From: Platanthera guangdongensis | Taxonomy: Eukaryota > Streptophyta > Magnoliopsida > Asparagales > Orchidaceae | Assembly: GCA_039583875.1 (NCBI GenBank) | Contig: CM077162.1 | Span: 62,354,822-62,418,821, forward strand | Reading direction: 5' to 3' | Length of the DNA stretch: 64,000 bases | Shown: positions 54,538 to 64,000 of the stretch, piece by piece | How positions within the stretch are numbered: the stretch's first letter is position 1 | How the letters are laid out: the number at the start of each line of letters is the position of its first letter | Position numbers and translations under genes: made by a program | Notes under the pieces: generated by a model | Seen by the model: the letters and a program-made list of their open reading frames with translations, nothing else | Told to the model about the DNA's origin: nothing | Database searches by the model: none

Positions 54538-57370
54538 TTATGCTCCTCTTTGATTCATCTTTAGGTCTTGAATGTCAATAAATTTCTGAGTAAAAGCTCT
54601 AGGCACAACCGCCTCTGGATGTAGCTGCATATAAGCATTAGGATCAAATAAGTTTTTCTTTACCTGGAATTTATCAAATTCCTTTTGCCTATAGAAAGAC
54701 ATTGTTGTGAAATGAGAAATATCCTTTTCTTCTGATTTGGCTTTGTTAATTTGAGATAGACCAATAAGTTCCTTGAATCTTGCCATTCTATAATCTGGAT
54801 CTAGATCTGGATCATAAGTACGAGAAAAAGGCCTTTCTTGGCTTGATCCTTGCTTTTGCTAAGAGCTGCTTTGAGATGTTCTCTGTTGCTATGAGCTGCC
54901 TTGAGAATAAGACCTAGATGTTCTGTCTTGTTTCTGAGAAGATCTGTAGGGTTGTGAATAAGATGAAGACCTTTGATACTGAGAAACATTTCCTGAAGCA
55001 CCTACAACTGGAGGAGGAGGAGGTGGTGGTCCTCTCCAAGACTGCTTAGATGGAAAATCATACATCTTTCTCTTCTTCCTTTCCTTTAGATCATTTTTTG
55101 AGTATCTCATACAGTTAGGAGATTTTGGAGTGAGCTTTATATTATGGAGAACATAATAGGGAATATCTGTTGTGGGATATGGTTTAGGGGCAGCTTTTGT
55201 TGGAGCCTTCTTCTTGGCTTTCCTATTCTTAGAAGTAGTATCTTGAGAATCATCAGATTCTTCATCATCATCATCATCATTAGAAGAGGAGTTAGATGGA
55301 TTATCATATAAGTCATGAATCTGTTTGAGCATATCTTCAGAAAGAAGAGGATGAGGTTGAGGCAAAATAGATTCAGCCTGAGGCTGTACTGGAACAACAG
55401 GCTCTGCTTAAATTTCTGAAACAATTTGATCCTGAAAAGACTCATGTTCTTCTTCCATATCAGCAAACATAATCTCATCCATGTCTGGCATTGGGGATTC
55501 GCATCAGCCATATGTTGGTAGAGAGAATTCCTGAGGATTAGTTATTGGCTCTTTAACATTATTAGAAACTAATAAGCTTGACCTGAGTTGATCCAAAATT
55601 TCAGGATTTATTGGGGATGAATAACACAATATAGCTTTGGACATATCTTAAACTGAAACAGTTGGAACTGAAAAATTGTTGCTATATATAGAATCAAATA
55701 TTGTAATAAAGAAACCAAATCAACTGTGGGATTTGTTATGAAATCACCAACAGTGCTTATGTCATTATCTACATCACAGATCATATCAGTATCTGAATCA
55801 TCATCAATAGTATCAATAATTTCTGTTGAAACTTCTTCTTCTGGAGAAACTACTATTGTTGCTGCTGCTGGAGGAGGAGTTGGAACTTCTTTGTTGAAAA
55901 TCTCCCCCTGCCTAATTTCAGAGAGTCCTGAAGCCAAACCCCTAGAAGTGGAAGGGATAGAAGAGATGGAGGCAATTTGAGCAGATAGACGAGAGATGGT
56001 GTCAGTAAGAGGTACAATGGCTTCATTTATGAGTTTTCTGAGAGTATGAGTAATGAATATTAGCAAATCATTTGAAATATCAGAAAATTCAGATATAATT
56101 GTTCTGGATCAGGAGTGGCACTGTGGTATGTATGTCCACATTTGGGACAGAGAGAAAATCCTGACTGGATATCTGTAAAAGGAATGTAAGGTAGATGGAG
56201 GGGATTATCTGAGGATGAAGGGATGTCCTGAGTGGATGAATGAATTGGACATTGTGTTGGAGATGGAATGTTGGATGGAATTGTGGTAGGAATGGTGGTA
56301 GTGATGGTTTCCTGGACGGGGGATTGAATTGGAGAATGGTGGATTGGAGAATGATGTAGAGATGGTTGAGGAGGTGACTGCAAGTTTAAATTTGGCTGTG
56401 AAGAGGTGGATGGAATTTCATCCAAATGATGATGAGTTGGTGATTAAGGAGGTGGAGATGGTGTATCCTCATGGATAATGACTGGTAAATGTGGAGGTGA
56501 TGGTGGTGGAAGAGGTGAAGTAGGAGGGATGATAGTGGATGGTTGCTGTTGAGGTGGTGAAGGAATTCTGGTGGATGGAAGAACTTCTTCTGGAGGTGGG
56601 GGAGTGGCTATGACTGCCCTTGTATCGTCTGGAGCTCTAGAGGAGGAGGCCCTGGATGGATTTGGGATAGTCCTCTCCCATTTTCTAAATAGAGCTGATG
56701 TAATCCTCTTGGAAGCATTAATGAAAGTGTTCTGGGAGACAAACAGTTCTGGGCACTTAGCCTGAAGGAAGATCCCTATGATCCTTCCATATCCTCCAGA
56801 TTTTCCTGTTAGCTTCTTCTTGATAGAATCAAAGAAAATTATTCCCCAGTTCACTGACTTCTTAGTGACGAGGGTACACATCAGCTTGAATTGTTGCCTG
56901 GTGATATGGTCATGAGCAGAATGTTTGCCCAATAACACTTTGCCTACTAAATCTGCCAAAAACTTGTATTTTATAGACAGATTCTTTATGAGTAAATGGT
57001 TAGGGTTTCCCTGGGAGTGACCCAACCTATCTAGCATATCAGTAAATTCACTACTAGATAACTCAATATCATCTTCCCCATTAACAAATCCAAAAACCTC
57101 AGTTAAAACATCTGGAGTTAAGATAACTTGAGTACCAGAAATGGTGCCAACAATGGCTGGGGTATCCTGAAGCTTTGTAGTAAATATCCATTCATTTATC
57201 TCTGAAACTGTGAGTTTGATTCTGGTTATCATGAAGTACTATAGATTATGAGCTTCGAACAAATGGAGGATATCTTTGAATATTTGATCCGAGTGACTGA
57301 AAGATTCAAGGTCGATATCAAAACCAGCATCAAATTTCATTTTTTAGAGGAGGGCTGGAGAAATCGCCAT
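54538..57370 (-). pseudogene. Copia-E ORF3 ('envelope-like'), broken
   Basis: ATG 57370 lies 4 bases after the splice-acceptor motif and aligns with Copia-B (MAI...MKFDAGFDIDLESF). Stops occur early (TAA after PALL, TAG after HNL). The 56444-57232 piece is the conserved N-terminal domain (TRIKLTVSEINEW, LTPDVLTEVFG, FLADLVGKVLLGKH, INASKRITSALF) running into Pro-rich sequence. Further pieces: Ser/Pro/His-rich 56060-56425 with CPKCGHTYH, coiled-coil-like 55900-56066, acidic/basic 54889-55365 (YYVLHNI, KERKKRKMY, PPPPPPP) and the C-terminal domain 54538-54786 (INKAKSEEKD, TTMSFYRQKEFDKF, HPEAVVPRA). Frame changes occur near 56070, 55450 and 54800. Confidence 0.78.
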
Positions 57371-57374
57371 TGCT

Positions 57375-57400
57375 CTGCAAAAAGAAACAAGAGATCAAGT
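57375..57400 (-). promoter_or_regulatory. Candidate 3' splice acceptor for Copia-E ORF3
   Basis: The minus strand reads CTTGATCTCTTGTTTCTTTTTGCAG, then AGCA and the ATG. Same position and form as in Copia-B (12851-12875), although neighbouring non-coding sequence has diverged. Confidence 0.55.
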
Positions 57401-57419
57401 GCAAGAGAACTAAAAAGTG

Positions 57420-57740
57420 CGGGATGGAGTTCGATGAAAACCATATTATAAGTTTTCAGAAGGCGAAATGGCGAACTCCATCCTGCGGAAAAGAAAAGCT
57501 TCAAGCTCAGGTCGCCGAAAAAATTTTATAAAGAAATGATATCGTCGATCTCAGTTTGAAGTGGGGGAAAATAGATCGTCGATCTCTGTTCGACGAAATA
57601 TTTTCTAAAGCAAGGTCGTCGATCTCCATTCGGCGAAAATAACTTCACAGAGAGATTTCATCGATCTCAGTTTGACGAAAAATTCTCAAGAAGAGTTCAC
57701 AGATCGTTGACCTCCGTTCGACGAAAAGTGACCAATTCTT
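57420..57740 (-). repeat. Inverted-repeat cluster between Copia-E RNase H and ORF3
   Basis: About seven units of TTCGTCGA-N7-TCGACGA type (e.g. 57541-57560, 57577-57599, 57615-57637, 57659-57681, 57702-57724), with spacers close to ACGGAGA/ACTGAGA. Orthologous in place to the Copia-B cluster at 12505-12790. Confidence 0.88.
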
Positions 57741-57784
57741 AAAAACTCAGACAGAAATCAAATTAGACCTTCTCCATTAATCAT

Positions 57785-59520
57785 ACTTAGCTAATTTAAA
57801 AAGAATAGATGTTTCTTCTTATCTAATGGTTTAATGAAGATGTCTGCTCTTTGCAAATCAGTAGAGATAAAGACAAGGTTAATTTTCTTCTTGTCTACAC
57901 AATCTCTAATGAAATGATGTCTTATTTCTATATACTTGGTCCTACTATGATGCACTATATTTTATGTAATTGAAATTGCACTGGTACTATCACAAAATAT
58001 AGTTGAATTATTTAGATTGTAACCATAATCCATGATATGATTTTGAATCCACAATATTTGTGAACAACAACTACCAGCGGGTATGTATTCAGCTTCTGCA
58101 GTTGAAGTTGACACAGATGTCTGTTTCTTACAAAACCAAGACACAAGTCTATCACCAAGGAACTTGAATGTTCCTGATGTGCTTTTTCTGTCCACTCTAC
58201 ATCCAGCATAGTCAGAATCTGATAATCCAGTTAAGTCAAATTATGACTCTGTTGGATACCAGAGTCCTAGATTTGGGCAACCTTTTATATATCTCAAAAT
58301 CCTTTTTAAGAAAATAAGGTGAGATTCTTTAGTGTTCACTTGGAACCTAGTACAAAGCCATGTAGCAAACATAATATCTAGCCTACTAGTTGTGTGATAC
58401 AACAAGCACCCAACAATAGACCTATATATTTTCTGATCAACTAGCTTGCCCTGTTCATCAGAATCAATCACAGCATTGGAAGTCATGAGTGTTTTCATTG
58501 CTGAGGCAACAGACATCCCAAATATCTTAATTAGCTCCTTAGTATATTAAAACTGGGATATAAAAATGTTATCATGGGATTTCTTCACGTGGATACCAAG
58601 GAAGTAGGAAAGCTCACCCATGCTACACATTTCAAACTTGGAATGCATCAGGTCAGAAAACCTTTTGCATAGTTTGGAATCAGTAGAGCCAAAAATAATG
58701 GCATCTATATATATTTGTACAAACAATATTTTATCTTTATGATGCCTAATGAACAAAGTTCTATCTACAATACAATTAGAGAACTTATGTTCTAAAAGAA
58801 AACTAGCTAGGGTTTCATACCAAGATCTTGGAGCTTGCATTAAACCATAGAGAGATTTATGTAATTTGAAAACAAAAGAGGGATGAGTTAGAGAGATAAA
58901 ACCTGGTGGTTGCTCTACATAGACCTCCTCTTTGAGTTCACCATTTGAGAAAGCACTCTTGACATCCATCTGGTAGACTTTTAACTTCTTGTAGGCTGTA
59001 TAAGCAATAAAGATCCTGATAGCCTCCAACCTTGCAACAAGGGCAAAGGTTTGATCATAGTCAATTCTTTCCTCCTAAGAATAGCCTTGAGCTACCAATA
59101 TTGCATTGTTCCTTACTATAGCTCCTTGTGCATCCAATTTATTTTTGAATACCCATTTAGTTCCAATAACTGGGTAGTATTTGGGTCTTGGAACTAAATC
59201 TTAAACTCTACATCTCTTAAACAGATTAAGCTCCTCTTGCATTGTAATAATCTAGTGTGGATCTTGCTCTGCATCTTTTATGGATTGGGGCTCAAGTTGA
59301 GATATGAAGCAAGCATGCATCAAATCCTGGTTGAGTTGATGTCTTGTTTGCACACCAACTGATATGTCTCCAATCACTTGAGATAAAGGGTGATCTCTAA
59401 GTGTGAAAAGATCAGTAGGAGGAGTTTGGACAGATACAATATTTGGAAATAATTCCTCAAGTGGAATTATGTTGGCTGTTGTAGGGTCAGCAATTATTGT
59501 TGAAATTTGTGAAGTGGAAG
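57785..59520 (-). pseudogene. Copia-E reverse transcriptase and RNase H
   Basis: Frame shared by all pieces. N-terminal: SQVIGDISVGVQTRHQLNQD, SIKDAEQDPH then TAG (59249). Stops at about 59202 and 59078. RT 58547-59029: [19 protein letters not shown]; the catalytic box reads YIDA ([11 protein letters not shown]), so the second Asp of YxDD is Ala. A stop follows ISQF. 58241-58516 carries SLLYHTT-type RT end and KESHLIFLKRILRYIKGCP. RNase H 57962-58195: DRKSTSGTF, TAEAEYIPAG, CDSTSAISI; it continues degenerate to about 57785 (HHSRTKYIEIRHHFIRD-like). Confidence 0.85.
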
Positions 59521-59534
59521 TGGGTGACAGGACA

Positions 59535-60960
59535 GGTCGGGCGGCCTGTGGCGGACAGCCTTGGCGGACTAGGCGGACTGGGCAGACTGAGATGTGCGGC
59601 CTGGTGGAAGGTCTAGTGGGAAGCCGGCTGTCTTCTGAGCGGGTTGTTGCATGGAGTTCGCGGACTATGCGGCCTGGTGTCTGCGGATAGGGTGTTTGCT
59701 GATTGGCTTTGCCAAGTAGCGGCCTGAGCGGATGGAGGCTTGCGGACTGGTGCATTGCTCAGTGGCCGCAGGTGCAAGCTTGTGCTGAAAGGCGGGTTGG
59801 CTTTTGTCCATGGGAAGCTTGCGGACTGATGTGTCCGCGGTATTGGCTGTTGCGGACTGGGCCTAGAGCTTGGCTGAGGCCTTGTCAAGTTCTGGTGTTA
59901 CAGCAGGTCTTGCTGTGGAGACCGGTTGGCGGACTGGTGTTTGCAGTCCGGGAGGAAGCTGCTGCGTTGGACAAGTGCGAGGTGCTCGCGGACTGGTGGC
60001 GGTCTGTGTTAGGGTATTTGGTGGACGGGAGTTTGTGTCTGCCATGCACGCACTGCCCCTTGATGGGTTTGGACTTGGTCACACTTTGTGTCAAGTTCAT
60101 GGTGTCCGCCATATCCGCCAAGTCCGCTGTGACCGGGCGGACTTTTGCTGTCTGCCTTTGGTCGTGGACTTGTGGCGGATTGAGGTGTGAGTCTTGCGGA
60201 CTGCCTCGGGTTGGTGCGGATAGCCATTGAAGGGGGCTGCTGTCCTGCAGTGGTTGGAGCTTTGCGGGCTGATGCCTTGTCCGCTTAGCTTGGGCAGACT
60301 GGAGAGGGTTCGTCAATGGTTGCCTAGCTCCTGGCGGTTTTCCTTGGTGACCGGCTAAATCCTCGCGGACTCAGCGGACGGTGGTTTGTATTCGCGCGGG
60401 CTGGGGCGGTGTCGCTATCTCTTGGGCGGTGACCACACTCCTCACCTGGCCTATAAATAGGACCCCCCTGGCACATCTACAGTAACCTAAGTAACTTGAG
60501 TGAACAGTAAGTTGGGGTATACAAGGAGCTGCGGTCTGTGTTTTCCAGTCCGCGCGGATTGTTTCAGGCTGACGGTTTGCTGTGTGCAGGTCGCGCGGAT
60601 AGCTTCAAGGAGCCAGGAGTTTGGCTGTGACTTCGGTCAAGTGCTTGGAAGTGTGCGGTCTCTACGGACTCAGCAGGAGGTCGCTCTGCGACTTGTCAGT
60701 TCTGTCTCATCTTTGCCAGCTTCAATAACCTGTCCGCCGGTTTCAGGCAGGTAGGGGTGTTCCTCAGTTCAGGTTCAGCAGGAGGCGAATAACGGTGTGT
60801 CCGCGCGGCCTCGCAGCTTCGGCGGACTCCGTGTCTATTCGGCGGATTGCAGCATAGCTTGGGCTATTTCAGCGGACTCGGCGACCTCGGCGACCTCTCG
60901 GTCTCGGCGGACTCCGGTGCTGTCCGCCCGGCTTGTTTTTTGGTGCTTTCTGTTTACAGC
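59535..60960. repeat. Dispersed GCGGACT / AGTCCGC motif cluster in the Copia-F LTR
   Basis: Several dozen GCGGACT, GCGGCCT or TCCGC motifs in both orientations, densest at 59540-60250 and 60780-60920, with a few head-to-head pairs such as TCCGCGCGGA. Spacing is irregular. The cluster spans U3 and continues past the TATA box. Confidence 0.75.
60451..60461 (+). promoter_or_regulatory. TATA box of the Copia-F LTR
   Basis: CTATAAATAGG, a consensus plant TATA box. Transcription is expected about 30 bp downstream, near 60485. U3 would be about 960 bp and R/U5 about 680 bp. Confidence 0.75.
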
Positions 60961-61166
60961 TGTAATACTAGCGAAATCATGTCTCGCTATGTATGCCTCG
61001 ATTTGTAAAGAAGTGATTGTATAAAAGACCTGCTTGTACTTCCATTGTTTGTTGGGTGTTACCTCTAGTCCTTGGTTCCGCTGGTTCAACGTGAGAACTG
61101 GGTAGTTCCGAAGATATTAATTTGGCGTTTGGGCTATCTTGCTGACCACGTTGAGAAAATTTAACA

Positions 61167-61186
61167 TGGTATCAGAGGGAGGTTGC
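61167..61186 (+). other. Copia-F primer binding site
   Basis: TGGTATCAGAGGGAGGTTGC immediately after the LTR; initiator-Met tRNA type. Confidence 0.9.
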
Positions 61187-61306
61187 TGAGGTTTCTGAGG
61201 TTCAGTTGCGTGAGCGGAAGTCAGCCAGTGTTGTTACTCAGTGATTGAGTGGTGATCAACCTGTGTTGTTGCTCGGAGCTTCTGAAGATTGCCAACAGGT
61301 GTTGCA

Positions 61307-62118
61307 ATGGAAGGGAGTTTTGTAAGAGGTCTGGGCATTGAACTTTTAACGCTGACTAACTTCAAGAAGTGGAAGTCGTGCATGAAGAGTTATCTTCTTG
61401 GCGAGGAGCTGTGGGAAGTCGTCGGTGGTGACGACAGACAGGAAGTTACTGCTGCTTTCGGTACTGCTGAGCAGGTTAGGCTCTGGAGAAGAACAAATGC
61501 TAAGGCGGAGTTCATTCTGAAGAGAGCTGTGTCTCCGGAACAGTTTGATCACATCGTTGGGTGTGAGTCGGCTGCTGATATTTGGACAACCATTGATGAG
61601 TTATTCAATAGGAAGAATGTGGCGCGGCTTCAGTTCCTGGAGAATGAACTGAGCTGTCGGCACTGGATCATGATGAGCCTATCACTGAGGCAAAGATGAA
61701 AAGGCACATTATCTGCGGCTTGCGGAAGGAGTATGTGGAATTTGTAACATCTGTTCAAGGGTGGGCTACTCAGCCGTCATTGCTGGAGCTGAAGAATCTG
61801 CTTGCCTCGCAGGAGAGCTTAGCAAGGCAGATGGCTGGAGTGAACCTGAATCAGGAAGGCAGCGAGCCTCTCTTCTCAGGCAAGAAGAAAGGGTGGGAAG
61901 GGAAGAAGAAGAAGAAGGTGCAGGCCGCTGGTGAGAAGGAGACTTCAACTTCATATCCGCCGGAGAGGAGCAATGCTCCTAAGGACTGGAAGAAGAATCT
62001 GAAGTGCTACCGATGTCATCAGCGAGGGTACTTCAAGCGGGACTGCAAGGTCAAACTGCAGCCTGGGCATGATGCGGGAAAGGAGGAAGCTTGCTCGAGA
62101 AGTGAAGAAGCAGGATAG
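61307..62118 (+). pseudogene. gag: Copia-F gag, one frameshift
   Basis: ATG 61307 is preferred over the upstream in-frame codons because it starts the conserved MEGSFVRG...LTNFKKWKSCMKSYL domain. Copia Gag motifs: LWEVVGG, AKAEFILKRAV, DIWTTIDELFNRKN, QFLENELS. A frameshift near 61660 moves to the second piece (61696-62118; HIICGLRKEYVEF, LLASQESLARQM). Lys-rich stretch, then a knuckle CYRCHQRGYFKRDC in which Tyr replaces His. The stop at 62116 precedes pol; pol is in a different frame. Confidence 0.82.
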
Positions 62119-62130
62119 GGCGGAGCTTTT

Positions 62131-63615
62131 ATGACGGGCACTTGTGTCCAGGCCTTGTCTACTGAGGACTTCAACAGCGAGTGGATCGTGGACTCCGGGT
62201 GTGGTCATCACCTCACCGGAGACAAATCAAAGTTCACCTCCATGCAGGCTTACTCAGGTAATGAAGCTATTATCACTACTGATAATACTGTTTATGTAGT
62301 AGAGAAGGAGGGGGTCGTGTCTTTGGGTAGTGATCAGGGGCCACTCACGTTAAGGAGTGTGTATCACGTGGTGGGCATGAAGAAGAACCTCTTCTCGGTG
62401 ACCAATGCGGTGGACGCTGGGTATCACGTTATGTTTGGGCCAACAGACGTGAGGTTCCTTCGCAACGTATCAGCGGTAAAGGCTGATGTTGCTCATGTTG
62501 GGAGGAGGGTGAAGAACTTGTTTGTTCTTTCCACCAATGCTTATGTTGATAAGATGAGGGCCAATGATAGTGCCACTATCTGGCATGAGAGGATGGGGCA
62601 TGTTTGCATGGACAAGCTGAAGGCGATGGCTAGTAGAAGTCTGGTGAGGGGGTTGCCGAAGTTGTCCTCCTTTGGTGATGGGCATGTTTGTGCGGGCTGT
62701 CAATACGGTAAGGCACATCGCCTTTCATTTGATAAATCACAAACAAGGAGCAAGAAACCATTGGAGTGTATTCGTGGTGACCTGATGGGACCGACGGTTA
62801 CTGCCAGACTTGGTGGAAGCAGATACATGCTTGTCTTGGTTGATGACTACTCAAGGTATACTTGGGTGTACTTCTTAAAGGAGAAGTCGGAAGCCTTCCG
62901 TTTGTTCGTGGAGTTCAAGGAGTTGGTAGAAGGCCGGCTTGGCTTGCGGGTTAAGAAGCTTAGAACTGATAACGGGGGTGAATTTGTTTCCTCCGAGTTT
63001 TCTAACTTCTGCAGGAAGCACGGGATCCAACGAGAGCTTACTTGTGCTCACACTGCACAACAAAATGGGGTAGCGGAGCGGAAGATCCGTCATCTGACGG
63101 AGACCTGCAAATGTTGGCTTCATGCGAAAGATATCCCAAGGTCCTTTTGGGCGGAGGGAATGTCTTGTGCTGCCTATGTTATCAACCGGATGCCACTCAG
63201 CCCTATCAACATGAAGACTCCTATTGAGCTGTTGCTGAAGGAGAAGCCGAGTGTGGGACACCTTAGGGTGTTCGGTTCAACTTGCTACGTGCATGTCCCG
63301 GATGCTTCACGGACAAAGCTGGATGCGAAGGCAAGGAAACTTGTCTTTGTTGGCTATGATGAGCGGAAGAAGGGATGGAAATGCATGGACCCTGTGACGA
63401 AGAAGTTCGTGGTGTCAAGAGACGTTGTCTTTGACGAGCTGACGTCATATGGAGGTGGCTCGGTGGAGCTTACCGGAAGTAGCAAGGTTGATGAAGCACC
63501 GGTGGAGGCTGCTGAAGGCTTGGAAGAGGAGCTTGCTGTTTCACCAGCAGCTCCTGTTGCTTCGAACTCTGAGGTTGAGCCTTCTGGCTCAGGAAGCAGG
63601 GGGAGCACTGCTTAA
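62131..63615 (+). CDS. Copia-F protease and integrase
   Basis: 494 open codons. Protease: WIVDSGCGHHLTGD at residues ~17-30 (DSG active site). GAG-pre-integrase HHCC: WHERMGHV...CAGCQYGKAHR (~150-200). Integrase: Asp in RGDLMGP (~215), Asp in LRTDNGGEF (~278), Glu in NGVAERKIRHL (~315). VFGSTCYVHV, KLVFVGYDERKKGW and RDVVFDE follow, then an acidic Ser/Pro linker. All catalytic residues are intact. TAA at 63613 interrupts the linker before RT. The first base of the frame is nominal; translation would normally come from Gag-Pol. Confidence 0.88.
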   Translation: MTGTCVQALSTEDFNSEWIVDSGCGHHLTGDKSKFTSMQAYSGNEAIITTDNTVYVVEKEGVVSLGSDQGPLTLRSVYHVVGMKKNLFSVTNAVDAGYHVMFGPTDVRFLRNVSAVKADVAHVGRRVKNLFVLSTNAYVDKMRANDSATIWHERMGHVCMDKLKAMASRSLVRGLPKLSSFGDGHVCAGCQYGKAHRLSFDKSQTRSKKPLECIRGDLMGPTVTARLGGSRYMLVLVDDYSRYTWVYFLKEKSEAFRLFVEFKELVEGRLGLRVKKLRTDNGGEFVSSEFSNFCRKHGIQRELTCAHTAQQNGVAERKIRHLTETCKCWLHAKDIPRSFWAEGMSCAAYVINRMPLSPINMKTPIELLLKEKPSVGHLRVFGSTCYVHVPDASRTKLDAKARKLVFVGYDERKKGWKCMDPVTKKFVVSRDVVFDELTSYGGGSVELTGSSKVDEAPVEAAEGLEEELAVSPAAPVASNSEVEPSGSGSRGSTA

Positions 63616-64000
63616 TGCTTGCCCCAGGTAGGAGTGGAGCCTGAAGAAGCAACGGAAGCCGTGAGCAAGGAGCCGTGTCTTCGGAGATCGAAGAGGGTGG
63701 TTAAGCCACCGGCTCGGTACTGTGATGGGAATGCAGTGAGCTTTGTCTCCTACTTCTTTGCAGGTCCTCTGGATGAGCGAGAGCCTGCAAACTTCAACGA
63801 GGCCATTGGAGTGAAGGAGTGGGAAGGTGCCATGAAGGAAGAGATTGATGCTCTGAAGAAGAATGAAACCTGGGACCTTGTGCCCAAGGTTGATGGCATT
63901 AATCCGGTTACTTGCAAGTGGGTGTATAAGTTGAAGAAGAAGGCTGATGGGAGCATTGATCGGTTCAAGGCTCGCCTGGTCGCTAGAGGATTCTCACAGC
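63616..64000 (+). CDS. Copia-F reverse transcriptase, N-terminal part (cut by window end)
   Basis: In frame with the integrase after TAA 63613. RRSKRVVKPPARY is the usual copia linker motif, then FNEAIGVKEWEGAMKEEIDALKKNETWDLVPK and TCKWVYKLKKKADGSIDRFKARLVARGFSQ, the RT start, to the last base. The catalytic YxDD lies outside the window. Confidence 0.88.

Larger units (their letters stand above)
52682..59520 (-). mobile_element. Copia-E: SIRE-like copia element, 3' half with ORF3
   Basis: Minus-strand order from 59520: RT, RNase H (57785-58516), inverted-repeat cluster, ORF3, polypurine tract, 3' LTR. It is the same family group as Copia-B: RT, RNase H, ORF3, LTR and the TCGTCGA repeat all match in order. 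Its integrase and upstream parts are missing because Copia-F starts at about 59521. It interrupts Copia-D gag at 52681 (left flank GAGAA). Confidence 0.88.
59521..61166 (+). repeat. Copia-F 5' LTR (left end approximate)
   Basis: Ends ...AAATTTAACA directly before the primer site at 61167. The left end is placed at TGGGTGACAGG (59521), or TGACAGG (59525), where Copia-E coding sequence stops; the partner LTR is outside the window. GC-rich, with many GCGGACT/AGTCCGC motifs. It lacks the U5 blocks shared by Copia A-E. Minus-strand open frames of 90-140 codons inside it are composition artefacts. Confidence 0.75.
59521..64000 (+). mobile_element. Copia-F: copia element, 5' LTR to RT start, truncated by window end
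   Basis: LTR (about 59521-61166), primer site, gag, protease-integrase and the RT N-terminus to the last base. It differs clearly from the other copia elements here: GC-rich coding sequence, one CCHC knuckle, a short Gag and different integrase sequence. It is the best preserved copia copy (one frameshift in gag, one stop before RT). Inserted in Copia-E pol. Lineage not assigned. Confidence 0.88.

Noticed and set aside
59613..60316. Several overlapping open frames in both directions
   Set aside because: Products of the GC-rich GCGGACT repeats in the Copia-F LTR. Composition is low-complexity and no frame shows domain motifs.

Overview
This window is plant (angiosperm) nuclear DNA made almost entirely of nested LTR retrotransposons. 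I see no host gene, tRNA, rRNA or DNA transposon. The evidence for a plant is the Ty1/copia elements with primer sites TGGTATCAGAG (initiator-Met tRNA), copia LTRs of about 1.5-2.4 kb with SIRE/Maximus-type U5 blocks, an extra ORF after pol in two copia copies, and gypsy elements whose LTRs begin TGTAAyrymCC and whose integrases end in a chromodomain-like tail. The species cannot be told from the sequence.

Layout (my names). Copia-A (-) 1-7019, cut by the window edge. Gypsy-1 (+) 7020-7441 and 17902-25483, ending in an LTR of about 4.95 kb. Copia-B (+) 7442-17901, SIRE-like with an 'envelope-like' third ORF, lacking its 5' end. Gypsy-2 (-) 25484-31806. Gypsy-3 (-) 31807-36006. Copia-C (+) 36007-41101. 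Copia-D (+) 41102-42656 and 51087-52681, split by Gypsy-4 (+) 42657-51086. Gypsy-4 is the only element seen end to end, with 5-bp target duplications GAGAT. Copia-E (-) 52682 to about 59520, SIRE-like with ORF3. Copia-F (+) about 59521 to 64000, cut by the window edge. Apart from Gypsy-4, elements appear as one arm only, as expected near the centre of a deep nest whose other arms lie outside the window. Gypsy-3 looks like the oldest host.

Coding state. Nearly all gag/pol genes are pseudogenes. Gypsy-4 keeps a 1278-aa polyprotein with visible protease, RT, RNase H and integrase catalytic residues, but has lost the integrase C-terminal module and has a frameshift near the gag start. Copia-F is the least damaged copia copy.

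Main signals beyond routine annotation: (1) several unrelated families each carry their own array of short, mostly CpG-containing inverted repeats in the LTR; (2) in Copia-B the same inverted repeat (TTCGTCGA-N7-TCGACGAA) also lies inside gag, where it is translated as a repeated Ser-rich/DRR peptide, and just before ORF3; (3) two diverged SIRE copies keep a textbook 3' splice acceptor a few bases before the ORF3 start codon, suggesting expression from a spliced RNA; (4) ORF3 keeps both ends but shows no evident signal peptide or membrane segment; (5) Copia-B gag-pol carries 17 premature stops but no frameshift over about 5 kb, 16 of them TAA/TAG.
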